From contig SKCR01001834.1 of the NCBI GenBank assembly GCA_019454045.1, positions 1-64,000 of the forward strand: a stretch of 64,000 nt of DNA. The letters are read 5' to 3'. Under the pieces are notes generated by a model that worked only from the letters and a program-made list of their open reading frames with translations, was not told where the DNA came from and did not search any database. Of the stretch, positions 1 to 11,661 are shown piece by piece. Each line of letters starts with the position of its first letter. The first letter of the stretch is position 1. The position numbers and the translations under genes were made by a program. This DNA comes from Zanthoxylum bungeanum (taxonomy: Eukaryota > Streptophyta > Magnoliopsida > Sapindales > Rutaceae).

Positions 1-1290
1 TGTATCTAATCAAAAATGGCCATTTAAAAGAGAAATGATGACTTAAGATATTTATCATAATTTAATCATATAACATTTATATAATTAAATAATTAAATAT
101 AAATATATTAAATATATGTATTATATTTACATTAAATAATCAAAATACATATATCAATGATATATGTCAAATATCACAATTTGATATTTAATTAATGTGT
201 ATTTAATAAAATCAAATATTAAATACAAATACACATTAATTAGGAAATTACCATTAGGTCCATTTGCATGTATTTTTCATTTAACCATTAAACGACTTAT
301 AAATAATCAGTATTATTCATAAAAGTTACCTTAGTGCTCTACAAGTATATTTCATTAGTGAAACTCTCTAGGTTCAAGCATATTCGTCATAAAATCCAAT
401 TTCGTGTCTATAATCTACCCACCCGTAAATTATGACGAACACGGATAAACTCTCTGAACCATACAGGTCGAGGTCAATGCATACGTATAATCCCCCCGTC
501 ACAGGTATCCGGATTATTCCAGAGATATAAATATAAACGTCAAATCTCTATAGATATAATCACGTCGACATTTCTATTAGCGATCTCTTAATAACACTTA
601 AAACTAATTTCTACAGTGTACCACGGGCCCATGGATTTAACAGATTGTTAATTCCATATTGAATACATATGCTCTGTACACAAATTTGACGGATCCTTTC
701 TTGATACACATAGGATATCCTGAGTATCATTCCACACCCAACGAACATGCGGAGGTCTGATCTAAATAGATTGGTGACGTGACTGTCATCTAAGTGTGGA
801 GGATAACTCATATATCCACAGTGGTATCTCAAGTCAAAGAATCACTATGCTTACTCAACCCTAGAAGATTCTTATTGACGTTGGTGTACCATCCATTAAG
901 AATATTCGGTGAGTCGTTTAGTGTTTATCCGCTATAAACACCTACACGTCTATACGAGTCTCCAAGACTCAAGGTTCATTGAGAACCATTGGAATCCAAG
1001 ATTCCAATGTACGACATGTACCGGTCTCAACGAGTTTACTTTACTGACCAAGTAATGTAAATCTTGACCAGGAACAGTCTAAGAATGACAACGTCATGAT
1101 ACAACTCAATGTCAGTTGCGACGCTTTTGTAACAATATCATAACTAATCATTCTAAGGTCAATTATATCTTTAACATATAAAAAGATATGTTATATAATA
1201 GAAATTGTTTATTTTATTCATAATAAAATGTTACATAAGTATTTACAGGGAAATACATAAGAAAATTGGCGCTCTAAGCATCAACCCTAA
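1..1290 (-). mobile_element. Copia-type LTR, copy A, cut by the window start
   Basis: This stretch aligns by eye with three other copies in the window (about 5380-7380, 48935-51342 and 53187-54885). Shared blocks include the runs around 330-560 and 700-1000 (a hypervariable AT-rich start, then conserved text such as 'gtgtggaggataactcatat'). The right end, GGCGCTCTAAGCATCAA near 1270-1286, corresponds to GGCACTCCAAGCACCAA near 54870 in copy D. Read on the minus strand this looks like an LTR 5' end. No coding sequence is present; the short reading frames inside are chance. The element's other LTR and its internal genes are not seen, so it may be a solo LTR or part of an element continuing to the left. 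Family assignment to copia rests on the ends and on copy C, whose terminus resembles copia LTR 3' ends, so it is an inference. Confidence 0.6.
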
Positions 1291-1740
1291 TAATCCTATA
1301 GAAGCCTCCATTGTGTTTGTGTTTGGGCCCCCAATCATTCGAAATTGTTTGAACCTTTTGACGTGAGATGTAAACTTGTTGGGCCTTTTCAATTTGGATA
1401 ACATTTCACTTCGTGATAATTAGGCCTAAAGTTTCGAAAATGACAATAGGCCACCATGTATGTAAACCTTGATGGACCTAGAACATTTAGTTATGATCCA
1501 AAAGTGCCGAAACATGAGTCCAATACCTATACCAGCTTTTATCTAGAAAGGGTACGCCTTATTTTTGCCTATTTGGACCTAAACATTCCTAAGCCCATCC
1601 TAAAATAATCAAGATTTAATTAGTCATTTCTAGATAATGGCATAATCTTCGTATTAGGCTTAGTCATTTTTTTAAATGGGCGGCCAATATCTTTTTACGA
1701 TGAAACAGAACTGAAGTAGCCAAGGTTTATCCTTTGTAGC
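1291..1740. other. Unassigned AT-rich stretch
   Basis: No reading frame of note and no repeat partner was recognised in the window. Several TTGGGCC/TGGGCC-like words occur, as in the leader of the copia element at 35342-37548, so it could be decayed retrotransposon leader. That is weak evidence. Confidence 0.3.
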
Positions 1741-3006
1741 TGTTGCGAGATTATTGTACCGCAAGTATACGGTGTCAAGTTTTAATAAAAGATAAGCAAA
1801 GAGTGTCGAACCCACAAGGATTGTAATCAAACTCTCATTAAGTACTATAATTGATAAACCTAACTTTATTTAGAAAGTAATTTAAAATAATCTAAATAAA
1901 AATAAACGAACAAGATATTAAAACGTTTAATTAAGATAAACCAACATAAGAGAGATTCTAGAGTCTGATTTCACTTAGCTATCCTCATGTATTTGTTATA
2001 CCAATCAACTATTATTCAGTTTCTGAGTTTATAAGCCAAGAATCCTAACTTATTCTAACTCCCTCCCTGAGTGCCGAGTGAATATATTAGCAATTACAGA
2101 CTTCGATATCCTTATAGAAATCTAGCAATTAATAATTCATTACGCTATGTGATTCTTTGTTAACGACTTCAAAGGGATTATAGATTCTCTCGTACTCTAC
2201 AAATCTCATAGGTTATATTCTCTAGATTCTATTCAAAATCTCATCTCTCGAACGATAGATTATAAACATTTATCATCTTAATTTGTGGCCAACAAACTAG
2301 AAGCATTAAACACAAGAGAATATAAATAAACTAAATCAAAATTTTATAACAATTAAATTGGCAAATAACACATAGGTTCAAGCATATGCTACATCATCAT
2401 CTAGAATAATAAAGTTAGTTCATAACTAAAGATGAAAATAAGGTCATGAACATGTTAGAAATCATTAGAGTTTGAAGAAAGAAACTATAAGATTAAACCC
2501 GAATCGAATCATTTCATCTTCGAACTTCACCGCATTCATCTCATTTTGTCACTCTTCAATTCTCCTCCTTGGATCTCTCTAAAATATGTATTTAGACTCT
2601 TTAGTTAGCTATCTTTCTCTTATTCAGGGTTTTGGACGAGCTTCTATATTTATAAGGAAGTCTTAGAGTCCTTGTGCTTGTAGAATACGAATTTCTGAAG
2701 ATTTTGGGAGTCTGTCGTAGCGTCGTGACACCAAAACCTCGGGAAAGTTGTGTGGAGATGTTGGTAGGGCATCGTAACGCCATCCCATTTTTCAGTATGA
2801 GTATTTTCTGCGCATTTAGCCTTCCCGCATGCTTCTATTGCATCTGTAAGGTCCCAAAACACGTAAAATTACTCCAAGATCCATGTTCTAATGCTTCCCA
2901 TCAATCAAACATAAAACAAACTACAAAATACATTAAAATAACACGAAACCTAACAAAATAGTAAGCTAATAATGCATGAATAAGTGGGTATAACCCGCAC
3001 TTATCA
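1741..3006 (-). mobile_element. Solo LTR of a gypsy (Athila-like) element
   Basis: Read on the minus strand it begins TGATAAGTGCGGG at 3006 and ends CTCGCAACA at 1741, so it has TG...CA ends. The flanking 5-mers are GTAGC (1736-1740) and GTACC (3007-3011), a four-of-five match to a target duplication. About 110 bp from its start it shares an 80-90 bp block with the LTRs at 29723 and 45957 (minus strand, roughly 2820-2900), although the rest differs. The flanks are not matching internal domains, so LTR-LTR recombination leaving a solo LTR is the simplest reading. Two degenerate copies of a CpG-rich palindrome lie at 2719-2732 and 2768-2781. Confidence 0.7.
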
Positions 3007-3011
3007 GTACC

Positions 3012-5330
3012 ATAAGAGAGAATGAGCTTGTGTACCCCCTGTTGGTGCATAAGCTAAGCCAAACCTAGAGCAGGTGTTGGACTTACCACATGTAGGGGAG
3101 AAATAAGAATGGAATGATATATGTTGATTGAGCATGCATCATATGCATCATGCTAATACTTTATTCTGCAACTATCATAGTGGCACAATGGGTTAAAAAA
3201 CAAGGTAGAATCATCAAAAAATAATTAGCAGATTCAGAAATGGAAAGCAGTGATAGTACGCGGAATGACAATACCTGTATGGATCAATTAGAGGCAACAG
3301 TGAACAAAATGGCCGAACAACTGCAAAGCTTAGCCAATATTGTTACCAACATGACGGCAATCCAAATAGTGACTCGAATAGTGAGGGCTGAACTAGTGAG
3401 AGGAGGAATGATGGGCCTGAAAATAGAACAACTGAAGAAATCCATACTTTAGATGAGATGACATGGCCGACTATGCTGCTGGGAAAATAGCCAAGTCACA
3501 TACCGAGACCGAGCTCCAAAAATTGAAGGATAAAATGGAGACAGATGCCCAAAGGATGAAGGGCAAACATGAGGACTTGCTAGATTATATTGTTATGACA
3601 TTCAATGAATAACTACCCTCTAATTTCAGAATGCCCGAAATGACGAAGTTCAGTGGGAACAGGGACCCAAAGGCACATCTCCGTAAATATGTGACTTTCA
3701 TGAACTCTACAGGTTTATCTCAACATTAAGTACAAAAGATGATTGGGATGTCACTAAAGGGGGCACCAATAGAATGGTATCACATTTTGGAGAGGAAAGT
3801 GAAGGAAGACTGGAGAGCACTAGCTGAGGCGTTCTTAATTTAGTATGTAACAGATATGGACATCGACTTATCACTTTGTGACTTGGAGAATACCAAACAA
3901 AGGAAGGAAGAAAATTTCAAGGAGTATGTTGACCGCTGGAGAAGCTAGCTGATGAAAATGAAGACAAGGCCCTTGGATAAGGGCCAAATTAAGATGATCA
4001 TCAATGGTACCAAGCCCTCTATTTACAACAAGTTGAGGAGGATAACCTCCATGATTTCAGATTTTAGGCAGTTGAAAGAGACCGTCATATACATCGAAAA
4101 AGAAGAGGTTGAAAATAGGAAGTATTACAGTCAGAATAGAAAGACAATTGGGGGACGTTCAAGAGCCAAGGCTAGCCCTACGGAGATTGCTGATATCCGA
4201 AACTGTAGAATTTCCAAATTCGACAGACCCATATCAAAGATATTCGAGAAGTTAAGAAGGCAATACCTGCTACAACCCCTATAAAAATAACCACTACCTA
4301 ATCCGATCCCGCGCCACTTCAACCTTGACCAATACTGCCATTTCCACCAATAGAAAGGGCATGACAACGATAATCAGGTTCTCCTCAAATGTGAAATACA
4401 AGACCTGATTAACAACCGTAGAATCCCAGACCCCAAAAAGAGCCAGCCAAACACAAATCAAAACCCCCACCAAGCCACCACAAAACTACATGATCAACTC
4501 TGGATTACCCGAACACCATGTCCAACAGACTTTCAACCAGTAGGCCCATATCATTGGAATATGGGATAGTAGCAATAGTGAAACTAGAGAGTACAATCAT
4601 TTTTAAGATGGTTTCTCCAGCGACGATGAGGAAGATGTCAAATGCATGACTAAAAGTAGTCGGTTTTATAATGATTCGTATAGGAAAAGGATAGAAGATG
4701 TGGAGAAAGAAAAAGAGAATGAAGAGAATGAGGGGGAAGACATTGTGCTCCAGTAACTCAAGAAAACAGGGGCACAAATTAGCATTTGGGAATCACTATG
4801 TTCCTCCCAAGTACACAAAAAGGCAATGGTCAAGGCCATTGGAAAGATAATGGTGCCCGCAGGCTCAGATCTGGTAGCAATCATTGGGTCTGTTCAGAAA
4901 TAAGCAAAACAAGTCATCATCTTATCGGAAGAATAGTTCCCGACTGAGGGAAGTGATCACAACAGGCCTCTATTCATCATGGCGGAGGTTAGCGGCAAGA
5001 GAACTTCATGTGTAATGGTAAATGATGGCTATTCCATTAATATGTGCCCACTAAAATACTACACAGACTCAACATCCGAACGGAGGAACTGATCCCCTCC
5101 GATATGACCATCAAAGCATATGATGATAGCAAAAGGGGAGTTGAGGGCACTTTTACAGCCATATTTTAGGTGGGCTCTATTGAAGATGAGGTCGAATATA
5201 CTGTGTTAAACATCCAACTATCATTGCTCTACTCTTGGGGAGGCCCTGGTTATTGGGGCGGTTGTGGGACCTCTAGGGTCATATCGATGTCCCGCACAGT
5301 GAAAATGGGTCTAAACCATGTAATTGAGTA
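3012..5330 (+). pseudogene. Decayed gypsy gag-protease remnant
   Basis: Conceptual translation in shifting frames gives a recognisable gypsy gag. A coiled-coil-like start (MESSDSTRND, 3240) is followed by MPEMTKFSGNRDPKAHL near 3630, a Retrotrans_gag core with PIEWYHIL near 3770 and ENFKEYVDRW near 3914, and a lysine-rich tail to about 4285. Near 4980-5260 fragments resemble the gypsy aspartic protease region (VMVNDGYSINMCPLK, then a damaged LGRPW motif). Stops and frameshifts are frequent (for example near 3610, 3727, 3840 and 3946), so nothing can be expressed intact. No reverse transcriptase or integrase follows and no flanking LTR pair is visible. The solo LTR just upstream is on the opposite strand and does not belong to it. 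Gag identity is fairly sure; the lineage is not. Confidence 0.7.
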
Positions 5331-5379
5331 TGTGTGTATTTTTAAATATTTTAATGGAATACTATAATCCATTATGAGT

Positions 5380-7380
5380 GTATAGGGAAAATCGAGGATG
5401 AATCAGAGTCCGGAAAAACCAAAACAGAAAAAAATCGGATCCTGAGCGTGGTGTTCGCCTAGCGCGCGTCGCCCGGGCCAAGTGCGTGCATGCGCTCATG
5501 CTGCTAGCAGCAGCATACTACTTGTGCACACTGTGCAAACGGAAAGCAGCCCATGCTGCATTGCAGCGCATCAGCCTCGGTTTATTTTTTTTTTTAAACG
5601 TAGCAGCCTTAGTTTTGTGTTTTTTTATAAAAAAAAAAACTTAAACATTTTTAAAAACACCCAAAAATTTTAACTTCAACACATATTATACAACAAACAT
5701 ATATATATATATATATATATGCATTTATTTGAATCAAAACACAAACCAAATTAGAATCCCACAATGAAGTGACTCATGAACAATTCTATGTCACTCAAAG
5801 GTGGTCAAGTGATTCTAGAATGGTAGTCATAGCTCCAAGCTTTCATTTAGAGTTCCAAACTCTAATTGTATATTCCATGTCCAACATAAATATTTTGACC
5901 CAATCACGAACATATTGTGTTTATGCTTCCAAAGCATACATACACAGTTCATTATCATAATTTCAACATCAAGCTATGTTATTATGTATCCAATACATAA
6001 TACACCAATATATATTTCATTAATGATAACAACTCACAAATGAAAACATAGTTTTAGAGAAGATCAAACTTACCTAGCAAGCTTGATTCCAAAATCCAAT
6101 TTTCTTCTCCTTGTTTAAATGTTGTAGAGAACTTCCAAAACTACCAAGCTTGATTTCAAGATTCAATCTTCTTCTCTTTGTTGAAATTTTGTATAGAACT
6201 TCCAAAACTTCTCTAAACACTTCTTTTACTTATGCTAATATCTCTCATTATTACTTGTTTTAGCTTTCTCAAGCTTAATAAAAAACTTGCTCAAGCTTGC
6301 CTTTTATAGTGAAGCTTATATAATTTTTTATTAATAAAAGTTCTAATTAACTTTTAGGTGGGTTTAATCCAATTTGTCTAAATATGTATAATTATGTGTG
6401 ACTAACCACATTTGTCTACCACTTTGATTTAATCCAACTAAATCAAGCCAAATACACCTATTATTACATATTTTGTAATTACCAAAATATCCTTAAATGG
6501 TATAGATATTTATGAAATTACAACAAAACACTTGTGTGATTTTGGATTAATCCAATTAAGTCAAAGTAAATAATTAATGTTATCTAGTAACACTTAATTA
6601 TTTTAATTGATAATTATAATATCAAATATTATTTATTATCAAATATTATCGGCTACCCAAGTTCTCATCGAGTACACTTTATATTGTGGGACTCTCTAAG
6701 TCCAGACATGTTCGTCATATAAGCCTAGCTCGTATGTAAGTAATTCGACCACCTCCAAATTCGCGAAGAACACGAACGACCTTTCTGAACTATACAAGTC
6801 GAGGTCATCATATATGTTTAATAATCCATCTGTCGTAGGCTATCTGAGTTCTACTTAGGAAATATATATTACACTGTCAAGTTTTCGAGGCGCACATCTC
6901 ATATTGTCGACATGTCCATGATTTTTTACAACTAATCAGAATATTATTTCTGATACATGAGATTCACCCTAGGTGATCGGCTTTGGCCAAAGTCTTAAGA
7001 ATCATGACTTACAAGAATACCTAAACCCCTCATTGTACACATACGGGTCGGCAGTCTTATCTTGATACGTATTTGATTAACAAGTGCATCGATCCACACC
7101 CGACGAACATCTAGCGGTCAGGCCATGGAAGGTCTCTAACATACATGGCATCAAAGTGTGGAGGATCACACACAAAATCAATGTTATCTTATAATCAAAG
7201 GATCACATATGCTACTCGACTCAAGGAGATTCCTATTGACGATGGTGTGTACTTGCAACTATTATGAATCATATGTGATTCATTCAGTATTCGCTCCAAC
7301 GAATACACACATGTCTATACGAGCTTCTCTTGCTCATGGTACATTGGGTTAAGACAATTTCATTAAACATCGTGCACAAG
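5380..7380 (-). mobile_element. Copia-type LTR, copy B, ends unclear
   Basis: The segment 6070-7370 is collinear with copy D (53187-54600). Both contain the block from CTAGCAAG through AATTAACTTTTAGGTGGG, GGCTACCCAAGT, CGTCATATAAGCCTAGCT and CATCAAAGTGTGGAGGATC. A (TA)n run lies at about 5700-5720. The left part (5380-5900) is unique in the window and includes an unusual GC-rich patch at 5440-5500 with CCTAGCGCGCGTCGCCCGGG. No LTR terminus was found on either side; the right side diverges from the other copies after about 7375. Boundaries are approximate. Confidence 0.5.
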
Positions 7381-7959
7381 CATACTTTACCACATAACTT
7401 TTATGTTTGGCTCTAGATGAGGGGATCATAATATTTTATTAACATTTTATAAAAATTATTCCATTTGGTGACATATCGCCTTGGTGACATAGTTCTCTTT
7501 AGTACCTCTTTGTTCAAGGTCTTAGGCTTTCATGACTTGTATAATCCAATACTAATCTTGAAATTTTTAAAAGATTACTCTTTGATTATTCATCAATTAA
7601 TATTTTAATCATATTGAATTATTAAAAGATTTAATCAAAGTTGTATTAGAATAGTGTGGTGAGTTAATTAATGAGTTTTAATTCAATTAAAACTCCAATT
7701 TGGGCTTAACTTTCTAAAAATGAAGTTTTAAGTTCAAAACTAGCAACAATTCAATTTCCATTAAGATTCTTTCCAAAAATTCAAATTTTAATGGAATAAG
7801 AATTCAAAATTTACTCAAAATTTAATTCTAGAAATTTTACAAAATTTTTTAATTTCAAAAATTATATTTTGACCCATGAATTTTTGAGTATTTACAGTCA
7901 AGCCTCAAAATTAGTTGCAATGCTAAAATTAGTGGATATCTAAAAGAATATGGAAACTT
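7381..7959. other. AT-rich spacer, nothing recognised
   Basis: Very AT-rich DNA between the LTR fragment and the FAR1-like pseudogene. No coding or repeat structure could be supported. It could hold decayed upstream sequence of the pseudogene. Confidence 0.4.
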
Positions 7960-9375
7960 GAGAGTTCAGACTTTAATTCTCGATCACAATCACAAATTTT
8001 TATCTCCGTTGAAGTCTAAGTATTTCCAATGTAATCGGAAGATCGGTATACATGCAAAAAGAAAACTTGAGATAAATGATCGAGCCAGCATTAGAGTTGC
8101 CTAAGTTGTAATTCTCTGGTTATTGTAGCCGGTGGGCATGAAAATGTTTCATTCATAACAAAGGATTGCAAAGATCATGTTGACAAATAAAGAAGATTAC
8201 GACTTGAAGAATGAAATATTATTGCTTTACAAAACTACTTTTTAAAAATACAAGCAGAAAATGATAGCTTTTACTTTAGTTTGAACTTGGATGATGATGG
8301 TCGATTAAAAAATATCTTGTGGGCTGATCCAATGAGTAGAGCAGCCTATTAAGATTTTGGTGATGTGGTTAAATTTCACACCATACATATTACAAATAAG
8401 TATGACATGTCGTTCGCTTCTTTTGTGAGAGTTAATCATCATGGTCATTCTATATTGTTAGGTTGTCGATTGATATCACATGAGGACACATAAACTTTTA
8501 CATTGTTATTTAGGTCGGGCTATCATGCATGTCTAATTCTGCTCCTATTGGAATCATTGCTTACCAAGATAGAGAAAAAGACAATTGAGATTGTTTTTCC
8601 TAATACTCGACATTAGTGGTGTTTGTGGCATGTACTTAAAAATGATCCATAAAAATTAAAAGGCTATACGGAGTATTATAAAATTAGTTAGTTGTTGCAT
8701 TCAACTGTTTATGATTCATAAAGTACTTAAGAATTTGAGGAAACTTGGCGTCACATGATTGTGAAAAATGATTTTAGCGGTAATGATTGGTTAAGTGGGG
8801 TATACGATGAGAGGCATCATTAGGTTCCATGATTTCTAAAGAAAAATTTTTAGGTGGGAACCACTCAGTGTAGTGAGAGTACGAATGCTTTCTTTGATGG
8901 TTATGTTAACTCAAAAACCACTTTGAAACAAGTTGTAGAGCAGTACGATTATGTTTTGAGGAGATGGTCGCAACAAATGTTGAAAGTTCTAAGTATATCT
9001 TAGATTGGATTGAAAATGTACGAAAAGATCTACCAAAGAGAATATGTTCTAAACAAACAGATGTTACTCCCCTAAAAAGTTATCCGAAGTTCTAAGAATA
9101 TAATTGAAAGCATTCATGATCTATAAGTTACTCGTGCTAAAGGTCATCCCCGCCGATGAATATAGTCAACAAAATTTACAAAGCCTAGAAAAAAGAAACA
9201 AAAGATTTCGTCAAAGGTTAGTCTGGCTTTTTCAAGAATTAATTTTGTGTTAATGTTACTGATTATTAATGTTTCATATTGACTTTGCAGGATGGAAAGG
9301 TAAAAGATCAATTACATGCTCAAATGTCTACCGAAATCATAACACAAGAGAGCAATATGATTACTGTAAGTTTTA
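7960..9375 (+). pseudogene. FAR1/FHY3-related (MULE-derived) pseudogene
   Basis: Pieced together across frameshifts, the translation follows the FAR1-RELATED SEQUENCE family, plant proteins domesticated from Mutator-like transposases. Visible parts in order: the end of the FAR1 DNA-binding domain and linker (DHNHKFLSPLKSKYFQCNRK and KRKLEINDRASIR, 8000-8100), then the transposase core (QAENDSFYFSLNLDDDGR, 8251; KYDMSFASFVRVNHHGHSIL, 8400; IEIVFPNTRH, 8588; FEETWRHMIVKNDF, 8735; STNAFFDGYVNSKTTLKQVV, 8877), and a basic tail (KFTKPRKKKQKISSK, about 9175-9218). A probable intron follows, about 9218-9291, with a 3' site TTTGCAG. There are many in-frame stops (for example TAA at 8350 and 8491) and at least two frameshifts. 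The first catalytic Asp expected before the KYDM block reads His here. It is non-functional. Assignment is from family motifs known to me, not a search. Confidence 0.8.
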
Positions 9376-9990
9376 ATTGTTTACTTTGTTAAAGCATACA
9401 ATTGGTAACTTGTATTTTGAAACTGAATGCAGATAGAAGAGATTCACCTGGTATTGTGTAGTGTTTCTTATATATTACTCTGGTAGTCTGGTACCTTACA
9501 TAAAAAATAAATTTTCTTTAAAAAAAAAAAAAAAAAAGGAAACAAATTTAAAATGAATTCAGGTTGATTAATATAATTTTTTTGTGTAACAAGATGCCTG
9601 TATAATGCCTAATTCATCGCATTGGATAGCCCTTGAAATTACTCCTTAAAAAATATAATGAAGATAATAAGAATCTGCAGGTTCGGAGTAATGAAGATGT
9701 AATGAAATGAAGATACTCGATATGTGAAGTGACATTCTTTTGGTAATGGCATGCTGAGTTTTGATCTGTAATTTTTGGCATTGAGATTTTTTTTTTTTGA
9801 TGACATGAAAATATTTTATTTGATGTGAATTGATGTCTAAATTTTTGCATTATATTCATAGTTTCAAATAATACATGGAAATATGATTAAATTTCAATAG
9901 GTTCTTTAAACAAATTCTTTAAAAAATACCATAAATTCATCTTCTCAAAATACCATACAAGCATGGCAAGTGTCACGATCCTAGCGTAAG
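9376..9990. other. AT-rich spacer with an A-run
   Basis: A run of about 18 A residues lies at 9520-9537. No coding sequence, repeat partner or terminal motif was recognised. The first part may be decayed 3' sequence of the FAR1-like pseudogene. Confidence 0.4.
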
Positions 9991-10948
9991 GCTAGCACGT
10001 TCGGCCACTTTGTAATGGAACTAATATTTCAGGACACCAGATCAAGTTCATTTCTGGTCAAATATATCTCTCATAGAACCTTGTACTGGAGAGATTTCAT
10101 CCGTGTGGTCCGATTCAGAAGTTTTCCGGGAGATATAGAGATATGCTAGCTTGCCGCTAGTCGTTGGCCTAGTTTCTGGACATTGTGAATGAGCTAACAC
10201 TCCGGAGCACCGGATCGAGTTGGACCAAGTTCAGAAGTGAACTTTATAGTCACATGTACTGGGAGAATTTCAGCCCCGGAGTCTGCTTTCGAGATTTGTC
10301 GGGAGATTCTTGCAGTGTGACCACTTTTGGGCCTTACCGTGCACTTTGCCGCAAAAGTGGGGTGTTGTGGAAAGCCATCAAGACGAGATCATCTTGGGAC
10401 GAAATTTTAACTCAAAGTCACTTATATTATTGCTTATTCATTTGCTGAAAAAGTTCCCAGAAAATCCTCTTAATATAGATTTTAGAGGGGGGTGTGACAA
10501 CTCAAGCGCAAGATGTGTACACTGATGAAACATATGCAATGTCTCTAAAACCTCTTTAGGGGGGGAAGCCTAGGTGAACCTTGGGGTGGCCAATGAGACT
10601 TCGGTGGTCTAGGGGCTTTAGCCGTGAATCCTCTCGCCCTTAGATATCGTTGGGACAATGGTGTATTGTCATGATTGTGTTGGTTGGAAAATGCCATATT
10701 TTTATATCCGGTTGTACTATTTGAGTGTCGGGTCCCGGTGTAGTACGGGCCCGCATGTGTATGCTTTGAGATAGCTTGTGAGCTTCCGTAAATTATCATA
10801 ATATGGGTATGTAGCCTCTCAAAAATGAGAATTTGGGTACAGAGGCTTCGTGTAAGCTGACTTACACGGGACGTGTCCCTTGGTAAGTGCCCATTGGTAA
10901 GTGCCGCATGTGTCCTTTTTCCGGTAAGAAAAAAGTCGGCCCGTGACA
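9991..10948 (+). mobile_element. LTR-like fragment with a purine tract (tentative gypsy)
   Basis: At 10481-10492 a tract TTTAGAGGGGGG is followed by TGTGACAACTC. This is the arrangement of a polypurine tract and LTR 5' end in several plant gypsy elements. The following 456 bp end in CCGTGACA at 10948, giving a possible LTR of 10493-10948. The preceding 500 bp (9991-10480) contain repeated phrases (GGAGCACCGGATCGAG..., CTGGGAGAATTTC...), with two loosely similar segments at about 10020-10150 and 10190-10320, and have no intact frame. No partner LTR and no target duplication were found. A minus-strand reading frame of 145 codons overlaps the LTR but has no family resemblance and is not called. 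Confidence 0.4.
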
Positions 10949-11260
10949 CCAAACATGAGAGTTTCAACAACAACAACAACAAACATATAACATACTTTAT
11001 ACTCCTAACTGTACACCATACATGTTCTATAATTTAACAAAAATGCATACATACACCACAAAACAAGTGGCTATGGACAAATTATTGATCATAGACAAAC
11101 TTGAAGTGCAAGTACGTTACACTAGACATCCCTTGACTGGGACACACCTATTTATCTGTGGTTGGCCTCAGTTCGTATAGTTGCTGCTGAGTAGGACCAA
11201 TCAGGGCGTCTTACTTTCTGAGTTGGCGGCCTCCTATAGGCCACCCTTTTGAGTCCCCTT

Positions 11261-11661
11261 ACTGGTTTGACATTGCAGCGGATGCATGGGATAATTTAGT
11301 GGTTAAACAAAAAGGAAGCTTACACTTGAGTTTTAGTGAATAAATTGCATCATTTAAGAGGTGCTCATAAGTTGGAATATTACAATTCTGTTTCCAAAGC
11401 TTAAAAAATAAGAAATCGGAAACCACAGGCAGAAATTTCACAAATCTCTTACCATACCTCTGCCACAGTGTTCATAACAAGTTGCACAAAAATGCAAATA
11501 ACTCTCCCCTTGGTTTACTAATTGTTTTATTCGTACCACCACTCTATTCGAAAGCTCTAATACAAAGGGGTATCTACAGAAAAACCAAATGCTCTAGAGA
11601 GAGCTTCCGCGTTACCTAGTCATTTCTTCGCGGTTAAAAGTTGTAGAAGCATTCTGCATTT
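11261..11661 (-). other. Probable 3' untranslated region of ETR1
   Basis: This is the non-coding sequence directly after the ETR1 stop codon on the minus strand. The polyadenylation site cannot be fixed from the sequence. The 310 bp beyond it (10950-11260) hold nothing I recognise. Confidence 0.4.

Noticed and set aside
5440..5500. GC-rich patch with CGCGCG words as a CpG island or promoter
   Set aside because: It is about 60 bp long within an LTR-like copy with no gene beside it.
10545..10982. A 145-codon minus-strand frame
   Set aside because: It overlaps an LTR-like region, has proline/arginine-rich sequence without family resemblance, and no transcript logic.
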